A stretch of 64,000 nt of DNA from Pempheris klunzingeri (GCF_042242105.1 NC_092020.1:8273501-8337500), one strand, 5' to 3'. Numbered from the stretch's first letter, positions 22,009 to 34,345 are shown. Notes: generated by a model from the letters alone, not told the origin. Program-made: numbers and translations.

Positions 22009-22288
22009 CTCCCATTTGCTGGTCAGGGCTTGCCCACCAGTCACTTATTAACCATTTATGTCTGATAAGATATTGGAAGTCACGGCAAAACGTATTCCTT
22101 GTGTGAAAACATTACATTGCGATGCTGATAGTCGAGAATATTGACTATGAAAATCGCAGCGAAGCATTTGGCATACTGTAGAACGAACAGCATCCTATGG
22201 ACATTCCCAAGTTCACTCCAAGAACTTTGAATGTAAATCCAGGAAATTGGGACAGCATGGTGCTTTACCATTCCAAATAGCTCACAGT

Positions 22289-22360
22289 TAGCAGAGGATG
22301 GTTTCGATCCATCGACCTCTGGGTTATGGGCCCAGCACGCTTCCGCTGCGCCACTCTGCT
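22289..22360 (-). tRNA. tRNA-iMet (CAT), HOR H copy 3
   Basis: Consensus body. Confidence 0.96.
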
Positions 22361-22640
22361 CTCCCATTTGCTGGTCAGGGCTTGCCCACCAGTCACTTAT
22401 TAATCATTTATGTCTGTAACGATATAGGAATTCACGGCAAAACGTATTCCTTGTGTGAAAACATTACATTGCGATGCTGATAGTCTAGAATATTGACTAT
22501 GAAAATTGCAGCGAAGCATTTGGCATACTGTAGAACGAACAGCATCCTATGGACATTCCCAAGTTCACTCCAAGAACTTTGAATGTAAATCCTGGAAATT
22601 GGGACAGCATGGGGCTTTAACATTCCAAATAGCTCACAGT

Positions 22641-22712
22641 TAGCAGAGGATGGTTTCGATCCATCGACCTCTGGGTTATGGGCCCAGCACACTTCCGCTG
22701 CGCCACTCTGCT
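22641..22712 (-). tRNA. tRNA-iMet (CAT), HOR H copy 4, D-stem variant
   Basis: GGAAGTGTGC variant. Confidence 0.94.
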
Positions 22713-22992
22713 CTCCCATTTGCTGGTCAGGGCTTGCCCACCAGTCACTTATTAATCATTTATGTCTGTAACGATATAGGAATTCACAGCAAAACGTATT
22801 CCTTGTGTGAAAACATTACATTGCAATGCTGATAGTCTAGAATATTGACTATGAAAATTGCAGCGAAGCATTTGGCATACTGTAGAACGAACAGCATCCT
22901 ATGGACATTCCCAAGTTCACTCCAAGAACTTTGAATGTAAATCCTGGAAATTGGGACAGCATGGGGCTTTACCATTCCAAATAGCTCACAGT

Positions 22993-23064
22993 TAGCAGAG
23001 GATGGTTTCGATCCATCGACCTCTGGGTTATGGGCCCAGCACGCTTCCGCTGCGCCACTCTGCT
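22993..23064 (-). tRNA. tRNA-iMet (CAT), HOR H copy 5
   Basis: Consensus body. Confidence 0.96.
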
Positions 23065-23344
23065 CTCCCATTTGCTGGTCAGGGCTTGCCCACCAGTCAC
23101 TTATTAATCATTTATGTCTGTAACGATATAGGAATTCACGGCAAAACGTATTCCTTGTGTGAAAACATTACATTGCGATGCTGATAGTCTAGAATATTGA
23201 CTATGAAAATTGCAGCGAAGCATTTGGCATACTGTAGAACGAACAGCATCCTATGGACATTCCCAAGTTCACTCCAAGAACTTTGAATGTAAATCCAGGA
23301 AATTGGGACAGCATGGGGGTTTACCATTCCAAACAGCTCACAGT

Positions 23345-23416
23345 TAGCAGAGGATGGTTTCGATCCATCGACCTCTGGGTTATGGGCCCAGCACGCTTCC
23401 GCTGCGCCACTCTGCT
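23345..23416 (-). tRNA. tRNA-iMet (CAT), HOR H copy 6
   Basis: Consensus body. The downstream flank has GGGGGTTTACC and AAACAGC, recurring in J and K. Confidence 0.96.
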
Positions 23417-23696
23417 CTCCCATTTGCTGGTCAGGGCTTGCCCACCAGTCACTTATTAATCATTTATGTCTGTAACGATATAGGAATTCACAGCAAAACG
23501 TATTCCTTGTGTGAAAACATTACATTGCAATGCTGATAGTCTAGAATATTGACTATGAAAATTGCAGCGAAGCATTTGGCATACTGTAGAACGAACAGCA
23601 TCCTATGGACATTCCCAAGTTCACTCCAAGAACTTTGAATGTAAATCCTGGAAATTGGGACAGCATGGGGCTTTACCATTCCAAATAGCTCACAGT

Positions 23697-23768
23697 TAGC
23701 AGAGGATGGTTTCGATCCATCGACCTCTGGGTTATGGGCCCAGCACGCTTCCGCTGCGCCACTCTGCT
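23697..23768 (-). tRNA. tRNA-iMet (CAT), HOR H copy 7 (last)
   Basis: Consensus body. Confidence 0.96.
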
Positions 23769-23888
23769 CTCCCATTTGCTGGTCAGGGCTTGCCCACCAG
23801 TCACTTATTAATCATTTATGTCTGTAAAGATATTGGAATTCACGGCAAAACGTATTCCTTGCGTGAAAACATTACATTGCGATGCTGA

Positions 23889-23912
23889 ATGCATCCGCTG
23901 CGCCACTCTGCT
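23889..23912 (-). pseudogene. Half pseudo-iMet, HOR I
   Basis: 24-nt 5' remnant at the HOR start. Confidence 0.8.
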
Positions 23913-24363
23913 TACAGTTTTAGGGTTTGGGGCTTGCGCACTAGGATTTACTAATCTGTTGTGATTGTGCAAAAATCTCGTGATTCACGGGAACTACAGA
24001 TGCAAGACAGAGAACAATGTTAGCAATTGCTTCTTTTTGGATAAAACTGGTGAGCCTCAGCTTCAGCGCTCAAGACCATTCAGCCGCACTGCCTCCATTT
24101 CCAGAATTTTATATTGGTCGTCAATAGGTCTTTTGTCAACGATGGGCAAAATAGTACATTGTCTTTGTAAGCAAACAGATGAACGTGCTGCCGTCTAGTG
24201 GTTCTGAGGAAAAACTGTTCCATAGTTTGCTTCAGGGCCGGCTTTGCTAATTCACAACCAATCAAATGCTTGCCTATACTTTACACAATGTTACCATAGG
24301 CTTCAGCCCTTCCAAGCCTGGTCCTGCTTTAGAAGAGCAACAGAGGTTGCCTTCATTTTCAAG

Positions 24364-24445
24364 TGGCAGTGGTGGGATTCGAACCTACGCCTCCTGAGAG
24401 ACTGGAGCCTAAATCCAGCGCCTTTGACCACTCGGCCACACTACC
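24364..24445 (-). tRNA. tRNA-Leu (TAG), HOR I, T-stem mutant
   Basis: G-to-A in the 5' T-stem strand (GTAGG against CCCAC) makes an A-C mismatch in the middle of the stem. The B box is unchanged. Transcription is possible but stability is doubtful. Confidence 0.85.
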
Positions 24446-24571
24446 TGACAAGGAGCTTCTGTCATCACTAACTCAGTGACAAAGTGAGGAAGCCACACAG
24501 GGTGGATCCAAAACGTATTCCTTGCGTGAAAACATTACATTGCGATGCTGATAGTCCACAGTATTTGCTAT

Positions 24572-24642
24572 TAGGAGAGGATGGTTTCTGTCCATCGACC
24601 TTTGGGTTCCACGCCAGAATGCATCCACTGCGCCACTCTGCT
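24572..24642 (-). pseudogene. Pseudo-iMet, HOR I
   Basis: Same defects as the HOR A copy. Confidence 0.85.
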
Positions 24643-25093
24643 TGCAGTTTTAGGCTTTGGGGCTTGCGCACTAGGATTTACTAATCTGTTATGATTGTGC
24701 AAAAATCTCGTGATTCACGAGAACTACAGATGCACGATAGAGAACAATGTTAGCAATTGCTTCTTTTTGGATAAAACTGGTGAGCCTCAACTTCAGCGCT
24801 CAAGACCATTCAGCCGCACTGCCTCCATTTCCAGAATTTTATATTGGTCGTCAATAGGTCTTTTGTCAACGATGGGCAAAATAGTACATTGTCTTTGTAA
24901 GCTAACAGATGAACGTGCTGCCGTCTAGTGGTTCTGAGGAAAAACTGCTCCATAGTTTGCTTCAGGGCCAACTTTGCTAATTCACGACCAATCAAATGCT
25001 TGCCTATACTTTACACAATGTTACCATTGACTTCAGCCCTTCCAAGCCTGGTCCTGCTTTAGAACGGCAACAGAGATTACCTTCATTGTCAAG

Positions 25094-25176
25094 TGGCAGT
25101 GGTGGGATTCGAACCCACGCCTCCTGAGAGGACTGGAGCCTTAATCCAGCACCTTTGACCACTCGGCCACACTACC
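25094..25176 (-). tRNA. tRNA-Leu (AAG), HOR I, 83-nt variant
   Basis: Same extra variable-arm base and D-stem change as HOR H. Confidence 0.9.
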
Positions 25177-25603
25177 TGACAAGGAGCGTCTGTCATCACT
25201 AACTCAGTGACAAAGTGAGGAAGCCACACAGGGTGGCTCCATGGAGATATTTCAAAGCATAAAATACAGATATTATTGCTAGGCATTACTGAACGACATA
25301 AGGTACCTGAAATGTGAATTTTGTGTCCACAGCACTGAAGAAAGACATCCAGCCCTAGACGCTTGTGCCATTAAGTCCCTGTTCACTTGAAAACATTGAA
25401 ATGACAATGTGCGTGACAAACCTGGACCAGCACAGATGGGACTTGACACAATAAAGTGCTTGCAAAAATCACAGTGAATCATTTGGCATACTGTAGAACG
25501 AACAGCATCCTATGGACATTCCCAAGTTCACTCCAAGAACTTTGAATGTAAATCCTGGAAATTGGGACAGCATGGGGCTTTACCATTCCAAATAGCTCAC
25601 AGT

Positions 25604-25675
25604 TAGCAGAGGATGGTTTCGATCCATCGACCTCTGGGTTATGGGCCCAGCACGCTTCCACTGCGCCACTCTGCT
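25604..25675 (-). tRNA. tRNA-iMet (CAT), HOR I copy 1, D-loop variant
   Basis: CAGTGGAAG variant in first position, as in HOR G. Confidence 0.95.
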
Positions 25676-25955
25676 CTCCCATTTGCTGGTCAGGGCTTGC
25701 CCACCAGTCACTTATTAACCATTTATGTCTGATAAGATATTGGAAGTCACGGCAAAACGTATTCCTTGTGTGAAAACATTACATTGCGATGCTGATAGTC
25801 GAGAATATTGACTATGAAAATCGCAGCGAAGCATTTGGCATACTGTAGAACGAACAGCATCCTATGGACATTCCCAAGTTCACTCCAAGAACTTTGAATG
25901 TAAATCCAGGAAATTGGGACAGCATGGGGCTTTACCATTCCAAATAGCTCACAGT

Positions 25956-26027
25956 TAGCAGAGGATGGTTTCGATCCATCGACCTCTGGGTTATGGGCCC
26001 AGCACGCTTCCGCTGCGCCACTCTGCT
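25956..26027 (-). tRNA. tRNA-iMet (CAT), HOR I copy 2
   Basis: Consensus body. Confidence 0.96.
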
Positions 26028-26307
26028 CTCCCATTTGCTGGTCAGGGCTTGCCCACCAGTCACTTATTAACCATTTATGTCTGATAAGATATTGGAAGTC
26101 ACGGCAAAACGTATTCCTTGTGTGAAAACATTACATTGCGATGCTGATAGTCGAGAATATTGACTATGAAAATTGCAGTGAAGCATTTGGCATACTGTAG
26201 AACGAACAGCATCCTATGGACATTCCCAAGTTCACTCCAAGAACTTTGAATGTAAATCCTGGAAATTGGGACAGCATGGGGCTTTACCATTCCAAATAGC
26301 TCACAGT

Positions 26308-26379
26308 TAGCAGAGGATGGTTTCGATCCATCGACCTCTGGGTTATGGGCCCAGCACGCTTCCGCTGCGCCACTCTGCT
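26308..26379 (-). tRNA. tRNA-iMet (CAT), HOR I copy 3
   Basis: Consensus body. Confidence 0.96.
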
Positions 26380-26659
26380 CTCCCATTTGCTGGTCAGGGC
26401 TTGCCCACCAGTCACTTATTAATCATTTATGTCTGTAACGATATAGGAATTCACGGCAAAACGTATTCCTTGTGTGAAAACATTACATTGCGATGCTGAT
26501 AGTCTAGAATATTGACTATGAAAATTGCAGCGAAGCATTTGGCATACTGTAGAACGAACAGCATCCTATGGACATTCCCAAGTTCACTCCAAGAACTTTG
26601 AATGTAAATCCTGGAAATTGGGACAGCATGGGGCTTTAACATTCCAAATAGCTCACAGT

Positions 26660-26731
26660 TAGCAGAGGATGGTTTCGATCCATCGACCTCTGGGTTATGG
26701 GCCCAGCACACTTCCGCTGCGCCACTCTGCT
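26660..26731 (-). tRNA. tRNA-iMet (CAT), HOR I copy 4, D-stem variant
   Basis: GGAAGTGTGC variant. Confidence 0.94.
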
Positions 26732-27011
26732 CTCCCATTTGCTGGTCAGGGCTTGCCCACCAGTCACTTATTAATCATTTATGTCTGTAACGATATAGGA
26801 ATTCACAGCAAAACGTATTCCTTGTGTGAAAACATTACATTGCAATGCTGATAGTCTAGAATATTGACTATGAAAATTGCAGCGAAGCATTTGGCATACT
26901 GTAGAACGAACAGCATCCTATGGACATTCCCAAGTTCACTCCAAGAACTTTGAATGTAAATCCTGGAAATTGGGACAGCATGGGGCTTTACCATTCCAAA
27001 TAGCTCACAGT

Positions 27012-27083
27012 TAGCAGAGGATGGTTTCGATCCATCGACCTCTGGGTTATGGGCCCAGCACGCTTCCGCTGCGCCACTCTGCT
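27012..27083 (-). tRNA. tRNA-iMet (CAT), HOR I copy 5 (last)
   Basis: Consensus body. Confidence 0.96.
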
Positions 27084-27203
27084 CTCCCATTTGCTGGTCA
27101 GGGCTTGCCCACCAGTCACTTATTAATCATTTATGTCTGTAAAGATATTGGAATTCACGGCAAAACGTATTCCTTGCGTGAAAACATTACATTGCGATGC
27201 TGA

Positions 27204-27227
27204 ATGCATCCGCTGCGCCACTCTGCT
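27204..27227 (-). pseudogene. Half pseudo-iMet, HOR J
   Basis: 24-nt 5' remnant at the HOR start. Confidence 0.8.
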
Positions 27228-27678
27228 TACAGTTTTAGGGTTTGGGGCTTGCGCACTAGGATTTACTAATCTGTTGTGATTGTGCAAAAATCTCGTGATT
27301 CACGGGAACTACAGATGCAAGACAGAGAACAATGTTAGCAATTGCTTCTTTTTGGATAAAACTGGTGAGCCTCAGCTTCAGCGCTCAAGACCATTCAGCC
27401 GCACTGCCTCCATTTCCAGAATTTTATATTGGTCGTCAATAGGTCTTTTGTCAACGATGGGCAAAATAGTACATTGTCTTTGTAAGCAAACAGATGAACG
27501 TGCTGCCGTCTAGTGGTTCTGAGGAAAAACTGTTCCATAGTTTGCTTCAGGGCCGGCTTTGCTAATTCACAACCAATCAAATGCTTGCCTAGACTTTACA
27601 CAATGTTACCATAGGCTTCAGCCCTTCCAAGCCTGGTCCTGCTTTAGAAGAGCAACAGAGGTTGCCTTCATTTTCAAG

Positions 27679-27760
27679 TGGCAGTGGTGGGATTCGAACC
27701 CACGCCTCCTGAGAGACTGGAGCCTAAATCCAGCGCCTTTGACCACTCGGCCACACTACC
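27679..27760 (-). tRNA. tRNA-Leu (TAG), HOR J
   Basis: Consensus body. Confidence 0.96.
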
Positions 27761-27886
27761 TGACAAGGAGCTTCTGTCATCACTAACTCAGTGACAAAGT
27801 GAGGAAGCCACACAGGGTGGATCCAAAACGTATTCCTTGCGTGAAAACATTACATTGCGATGCTGATAGTCCACAGTATTTGCTAT

Positions 27887-27957
27887 TAGGAGAGGATGGT
27901 TTCTGTCCATCGACCTTTGGGTTCCACGCCAGAATGCATCCACTGCGCCACTCTGCT
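27887..27957 (-). pseudogene. Pseudo-iMet, HOR J
   Basis: Same defects as the HOR A copy. Confidence 0.85.
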
Positions 27958-28408
27958 TGCAGTTTTAGGCTTTGGGGCTTGCGCACTAGGATTTACTAAT
28001 CTGTTATGATTGTGCAAAAATCTCGTGATTCACGAGAACTACAGATGCACGATAGAGAACAATGTTAGCAATTGCTTCTTTTTGGATAAAACTGGTGAGC
28101 CTCAACTTCAGCGCTCAAGACCATTCAGCCGCACTGCCTCCATTTCCAGAATTTTATATTGGTCGTCAATAGGTCTTTTGTCAACGATGGGCAAAATAGT
28201 ACATTGTCTTTGTAAGCTAACAGATGAACGTGCTGCCGTCTAGTGGTTCTGAGGAAAAACTGCTCCATAGTTTGCTTCAGGGCCAACTTTGCTAATTCAC
28301 GACCAATCAAATGCTTGCCTATACTTTACACAATGTTACCATTGACTTCAGCCCTTCCAAGCCTGGTCCTGCTTTAGAACGGCAACAGAGATTACCTTCA
28401 TTGTCAAG

Positions 28409-28491
28409 TGGCAGTGGTGGGATTCGAACCCACGCCTCCTGAGAGGACTGGAGCCTTAATCCAGCACCTTTGACCACTCGGCCACACTACC
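28409..28491 (-). tRNA. tRNA-Leu (AAG), HOR J, 83-nt variant
   Basis: Same variant as HOR H, 7334 bp away. Confidence 0.9.
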
Positions 28492-28918
28492 TGACAAGGA
28501 GCGTCTGTCATCACTAACTCAGTGACAAAGTGAGGAAGCCACACAGGGTGGCTCCATGGAGATATTTCAAAGCATAAAATACAGATATTATTGCTAGGCA
28601 TTACTGAACGACATAAGGTACCTGAAATGTGAATTTTGTGTCCACAGCACTGAAGAAAGACATCCAGCCCTAGACGCTTGTGCCATTAAGTCCCTGTTCA
28701 CTTGAAAACATTGAAATGACAATGTGCGTGACAAACCTGGACCAGCACAGATGGGACTTGACACAATAAAGTGCTTGCAAAAATCACAGTGAATCATTTG
28801 GCATACTGTAGAACGAACAGCAACCTATGGACATTCCCAAGTTCACTCCAAGAACTTTGAATGTAAATCCAGGAAATTGGGACAGCATGGTGCTTTACCA
28901 TTCCAAATAGCTCACAGT

Positions 28919-28990
28919 TAGCAGAGGATGGTTTCGATCCATCGACCTCTGGGTTATGGGCCCAGCACGCTTCCGCTGCGCCACTCTGCT
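28919..28990 (-). tRNA. tRNA-iMet (CAT), HOR J copy 1
   Basis: Consensus body. Confidence 0.96.
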
Positions 28991-29270
28991 CTCCCATTTG
29001 CTGGTCAGGGCTTGCCCACCAGTCACTTATTAACCATTTATGTCTGATAAGATATTGGAAGTCACGGCAAAACGTATTCCTTGTGTGAAAACATTACATT
29101 GCGATGCTGATAGTCGAGAATATTGACTATGAAAATTGCAGCGAAGCATTTGGCATACTGTAGAACGAACAGCATCCTATGGACATTCCCAAGTTCACTC
29201 CAAGAACTTTGAATGTAAATCCTGGAAATTGGGACAGCATGGGGCTTTACCATTCCAAATAGCTCACAGT

Positions 29271-29342
29271 TAGCAGAGGATGGTTTCGATCCATCGACCT
29301 CTGGGTTATGGGCCCAGCACGCTTCCACTGCGCCACTCTGCT
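29271..29342 (-). tRNA. tRNA-iMet (CAT), HOR J copy 2, D-loop variant
   Basis: CAGTGGAAG variant. Confidence 0.95.
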
Positions 29343-29622
29343 CTCCCATTTGCTGGTCAGGGCTTGCCCACCAGTCACTTATTAACCATTTATGTCTGAT
29401 AAGATATTGGAAGTCACGGCAAAACGTATTCCTTGTGTGAAAACATTACATTGCGATGCTGATAGTCGAGAATATTGACTATGAAAATCGCAGCGAAGCA
29501 TTTGGCATACTGTAGAACGAACAGCATCCTATGGACATTCCCAAGTTCACTCCAAGAACTTTGAATGTAAATCCAGGAAATTGGGACAGCATGGTGCTTT
29601 ACCATTCCAAATAGCTCACAGT

Positions 29623-29694
29623 TAGCAGAGGATGGTTTCGATCCATCGACCTCTGGGTTATGGGCCCAGCACGCTTCCGCTGCGCCACTCTGCT
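29623..29694 (-). tRNA. tRNA-iMet (CAT), HOR J copy 3
   Basis: Consensus body. Confidence 0.96.
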
Positions 29695-29974
29695 CTCCCA
29701 TTTGCTGGTCAGGGCTTGCCCACCAGTCACTTATTAATCATTTATGTCTGTAACGATATAGGAATTCACGGCAAAACGTATTCCTTGTGTGAAAACATTA
29801 CATTGCGATGCTGATAGTCTAGAATATTGACTATGAAAATTGCAGCGAAGCATTTGGCATACTGTAGAACGAACAGCATCCTATGGACATTCCCAAGTTC
29901 ACTCCAAGAACTTTGAATGTAAATCCTGGAAATTGGGACAGCATGGGGCTTTACCATTCCAAATAGCTCACAGT

Positions 29975-30046
29975 TAGCAGAGGATGGTTTCGATCCATCG
30001 ACCTCTGGGTTATGGGCCCAGCACGCTTCCGCTGCGCCACTCTGCT
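29975..30046 (-). tRNA. tRNA-iMet (CAT), HOR J copy 4
   Basis: Consensus body. Confidence 0.96.
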
Positions 30047-30326
30047 CTCCCATTTGCTGGTCAGGGCTTGCCCACCAGTCACTTATTAATCATTTATGTC
30101 TGTAACGATATAGGAATTCACGGCAAAACGTATTCCTTGTGTGAAAACATTACATTGCGATGCTGATAGTCTAGAATATTGACTATGAAAATTGCAGCGA
30201 AGCATTTGGCATACTGTAGAACGAACAGCATCCTATGGACATTCCCAAGTTCACTCCAAGAACTTTGAATGTAAATCCAGGAAATTGGGACAGCATGGGG
30301 GTTTACCATTCCAAACAGCTCACAGT

Positions 30327-30398
30327 TAGCAGAGGATGGTTTCGATCCATCGACCTCTGGGTTATGGGCCCAGCACGCTTCCGCTGCGCCACTCTGCT
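30327..30398 (-). tRNA. tRNA-iMet (CAT), HOR J copy 5
   Basis: Consensus body, with the GGGGGTTTACC flank variant. Confidence 0.96.
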
Positions 30399-30678
30399 CT
30401 CCCATTTGCTGGTCAGGGCTTGCCCACCAGTCACTTATTAATCATTTATGTCTGTAACGATATAGGAATTCACAGCAAAACGTATTCCTTGTGTGAAAAC
30501 ATTACATTGCAATGCTGATAGTCTAGAATATTGACTATGAAAATTGCAGCGAAGCATTTGGCATACTGTAGAACGAACAGCATCCTATGGACATTCCCAA
30601 GTTCACTCCAAGAACTTTGAATGTAAATCCTGGAAATTGGGACAGCATGGGGCTTTACCATTCCAAATAGCTCACAGT

Positions 30679-30750
30679 TAGCAGAGGATGGTTTCGATCC
30701 ATCGACCTCTGGGTTATGGGCCCAGCACGCTTCCGCTGCGCCACTCTGCT
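30679..30750 (-). tRNA. tRNA-iMet (CAT), HOR J copy 6 (last)
   Basis: Consensus body. Confidence 0.96.
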
Positions 30751-30870
30751 CTCCCATTTGCTGGTCAGGGCTTGCCCACCAGTCACTTATTAATCATTTA
30801 TGTCTGTAAAGATATTGGAATTCACGGCAAAACGTATTCCTTGCGTGAAAACATTACATTGCGATGCTGA

Positions 30871-30894
30871 ATGCATCCGCTGCGCCACTCTGCT
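30871..30894 (-). pseudogene. Half pseudo-iMet, HOR K
   Basis: 24-nt 5' remnant at the HOR start. Confidence 0.8.
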
Positions 30895-31345
30895 TACAGT
30901 TTTAGGGTTTGGGGCTTGCGCACTAGGATTTACTAATCTGTTGTGATTGTGCAAAAATCTCGTGATTCACGGGAACTACAGATGCAAGACAGAGAACAAT
31001 GTTAGCAATTGCTTCTTTTTGGATAAAACTGGTGAGCCTCAGCTTCAGCGCTCAAGACCATTCAGCCGCACTGCCTCCATTTCCAGAATTTTATATTGGT
31101 CGTCAATAGGTCTTTTGTCAACGATGGGCAAAATAGTACATTGTCTTTGTAAGCAAACAGATGAACGTGCTGCCGTCTAGTGGTTCTGAGGAAAAACTGT
31201 TCCATAGTTTGCTTCAGGGCCGGCTTTGCTAATTCACAACCAATCAAATGCTTGCCTATACTTTACACAATGTTACCATAGGCTTCAGCCCTTCCAAGCC
31301 TGGTCCTGCTTTAGAAGAGCAACAGAGGTTGCCTTCATTTTCAAG

Positions 31346-31427
31346 TGGCAGTGGTGGGATTCGAACCCACGCCTCCTGAGAGACTGGAGCCTAAATCCAG
31401 CGCCTTTGACCACTCGGCCACACTACC
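31346..31427 (-). tRNA. tRNA-Leu (TAG), HOR K
   Basis: Consensus body. The last TAG gene toward the right edge. Confidence 0.96.
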
Positions 31428-31553
31428 TGACAAGGAGCTTCTGTCATCACTAACTCAGTGACAAAGTGAGGAAGCCACACAGGGTGGATCCAAAACGTAT
31501 TCCTTGCGTGAAAACATTACATTGCGATGCTGATAGTCCACAGTATTTGCTAT

Positions 31554-31624
31554 TAGGAGAGGATGGTTTCTGTCCATCGACCTTTGGGTTCCACGCCAGA
31601 ATGCATCCACTGCGCCACTCTGCT
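31554..31624 (-). pseudogene. Pseudo-iMet, HOR K
   Basis: Same defects as the HOR A copy. Confidence 0.85.
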
Positions 31625-32075
31625 TGCAGTTTTAGGCTTTGGGGCTTGCGCACTAGGATTTACTAATCTGTTATGATTGTGCAAAAATCTCGTGATTCAC
31701 GAGAACTACAGATGCACGATAGAGAACAATGTTAGCAATTGCTTCTTTTTGGATAAAACTGGTGAGCCTCAACTTCAGCGCTCAAGACCATTCAGCCGCA
31801 CTGCCTCCATTTCCAGAATTTTATATTGGTCGTCAATAGGTCTTTTGTCAACGATGGGCAAAATAGTACATTGTCTTTGTAAGCTAACAGATGAACGTGC
31901 TGCCGTCTAGTGGTTCTGAGGAAAAACTGCTCCATAGTTTGCTTCAGGGCCAACTTTGCTAATTCACGACCAATCAAATGCTTGCCTATACTTTACACAA
32001 TGTTACCATTGACTTCAGCCCTTCCAAGCCTGGTCCTGCTTTAGAACGGCAACAGAGATTACCTTCATTGTCAAG

Positions 32076-32158
32076 TGGCAGTGGTGGGATTCGAACCCAC
32101 GCCTCCTGAGAGGACTGGAGCCTTAATCCAGCACCTTTGACCACTCGGCCACACTACC
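32076..32158 (-). tRNA. tRNA-Leu (AAG), HOR K, 83-nt variant
   Basis: Last of the four 83-nt copies. Confidence 0.9.
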
Positions 32159-32585
32159 TGACAAGGAGCGTCTGTCATCACTAACTCAGTGACAAAGTGA
32201 GGAAGCCACACAGGGTGGCTCCATGGAGATATTTCAAAGCATAAAATACAGATATTATTGCTAGGCATTACTGAACGACATAAGGTACCTGAAATGTGAA
32301 TTTTGTGTCCACAGCACTGAAGAAAGACATCCAGCCCTAGACGCTTGTGCCATTAAGTCCCTGTTCACTTGAAAACATTGAAATGACAATGTGCGTGACA
32401 AACCTGGACCAGCACAGATGGGACTTGACACAATAAAGTGCTTGCAAAAATCACAGTGAATCATTTGGCATACTGTAGAACGAACAGCAACCTATGGACA
32501 TTCCCAAGTTCACTCCAAGAACTTTGAATGTAAATCCAGGAAATTGGGACAGCATGGTGCTTTACCATTCCAAATAGCTCACAGT

Positions 32586-32657
32586 TAGCAGAGGATGGTT
32601 TCGATCCATCGACCTCTGGGTTATGGGCCCAGCACGCTTCCGCTGCGCCACTCTGCT
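32586..32657 (-). tRNA. tRNA-iMet (CAT), HOR K copy 1
   Basis: Consensus body. Confidence 0.96.
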
Positions 32658-32937
32658 CTCCCATTTGCTGGTCAGGGCTTGCCCACCAGTCACTTATTAA
32701 CCATTTATGTCTGATAAGATATTGGAAGTCACGGCAAAACGTATTCCTTGTGTGAAAACATTACATTGCGATGCTGATAGTCGAGAATATTGACTATGAA
32801 AATTGCAGCGAAGCATTTGGCATACTGTAGAACGAACAGCATCCTATGGACATTCCCAAGTTCACTCCAAGAACTTTGAATGTAAATCCTGGAAATTGGG
32901 ACAGCATGGGGCTTTACCATTCCAAATAGCTCACAGT

Positions 32938-33009
32938 TAGCAGAGGATGGTTTCGATCCATCGACCTCTGGGTTATGGGCCCAGCACGCTTCCACTGCGC
33001 CACTCTGCT
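32938..33009 (-). tRNA. tRNA-iMet (CAT), HOR K copy 2, D-loop variant
   Basis: CAGTGGAAG variant. Followed five units later by a second D-loop variant. Confidence 0.95.
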
Positions 33010-33289
33010 CTCCCATTTGCTGGTCAGGGCTTGCCCACCAGTCACTTATTAACCATTTATGTCTGATAAGATATTGGAAGTCACGGCAAAACGTATTCCT
33101 TGTGTGAAAACATTACATTGCGATGCTGATAGTCGAGAATATTGACTATGAAAATCGCAGCGAAGCATTTGGCATACTGTAGAACGAACAGCATCCTATG
33201 GACATTCCCAAGTTCACTCCAAGAACTTTGAATGTAAATCCAGGAAATTGGGACAGCATGGTGCTTTACCATTCCAAATAGCTCACAGT

Positions 33290-33361
33290 TAGCAGAGGAT
33301 GGTTTCGATCCATCGACCTCTGGGTTATGGGCCCAGCACGCTTCCGCTGCGCCACTCTGCT
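33290..33361 (-). tRNA. tRNA-iMet (CAT), HOR K copy 3
   Basis: Consensus body. Confidence 0.96.
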
Positions 33362-33641
33362 CTCCCATTTGCTGGTCAGGGCTTGCCCACCAGTCACTTA
33401 TTAATCATTTATGTCTGTAACGATATAGGAATTCACGGCAAAACGTATTCCTTGTGTGAAAACATTACATTGCGATGCTGATAGTCTAGAATATTGACTA
33501 TGAAAATTGCAGCGAAGCATTTGGCATACTGTAGAACGAACAGCATCCTATGGACATTCCCAAGTTCACTCCAAGAACTTTGAATGTAAATCCTGGAAAT
33601 TGGGACAGCATGGGGCTTTACCATTCCAAATAGCTCACAGT

Positions 33642-33713
33642 TAGCAGAGGATGGTTTCGATCCATCGACCTCTGGGTTATGGGCCCAGCACGCTTCCGCT
33701 GCGCCACTCTGCT
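33642..33713 (-). tRNA. tRNA-iMet (CAT), HOR K copy 4
   Basis: Consensus body. Confidence 0.96.
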
Positions 33714-33993
33714 CTCCCATTTGCTGGTCAGGGCTTGCCCACCAGTCACTTATTAATCATTTATGTCTGTAACGATATAGGAATTCACGGCAAAACGTAT
33801 TCCTTGTGTGAAAACATTACATTGCGATGCTGATAGTCTAGAATATTGACTATGAAAATTGCAGCGAAGCATTTGGCATACTGTAGAACGAACAGCATCC
33901 TATGGACATTCCCAAGTTCACTCCAAGAACTTTGAATGTAAATCCTGGAAATTGGGACAGCATGGGGCTTTACCATTCCAAATAGCTCACAGT

Positions 33994-34065
33994 TAGCAGA
34001 GGATGGTTTCGATCCATCGACCTCTGGGTTATGGGCCCAGCACGCTTCCGCTGCGCCACTCTGCT
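33994..34065 (-). tRNA. tRNA-iMet (CAT), HOR K copy 5
   Basis: Consensus body. Confidence 0.96.
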
Positions 34066-34345
34066 CTCCCATTTGCTGGTCAGGGCTTGCCCACCAGTCA
34101 CTTATTAATCATTTATGTCTGTAACGATATAGGAATTCACGGCAAAACGTATTCCTTGTGTGAAAACATTACATTGCGATGCTGATAGTCTAGAATATTG
34201 ACTATGAAAATTGCAGCGAAGCATTTGGCATACTGTAGAACGAACAGCATCCTATGGACATTCCCAAGTTCACTCCAAGAACTTTGAATGTAAATCCTGG
34301 AAATTGGGACAGCATGGGGCTTTACCATTCCAAATAGCTCACAGT

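Larger units (their letters stand above)
19870..23888 (-). repeat. HOR H, 4019 bp, 7 iMet copies
   Basis: First HOR with the 83-nt Leu(AAG) variant, which adds 1 bp to the expected 4018 bp. Confidence 0.9.
23889..27203 (-). repeat. HOR I, 3315 bp, 5 iMet copies
   Basis: Shares the 83-nt Leu(AAG) variant. Its iMet block resembles that of HOR G more than that of H. Confidence 0.9.
27204..30870 (-). repeat. HOR J, 3667 bp, 6 iMet copies
   Basis: Its left two-thirds recur at an offset of 3667 bp in HOR K. Confidence 0.9.
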
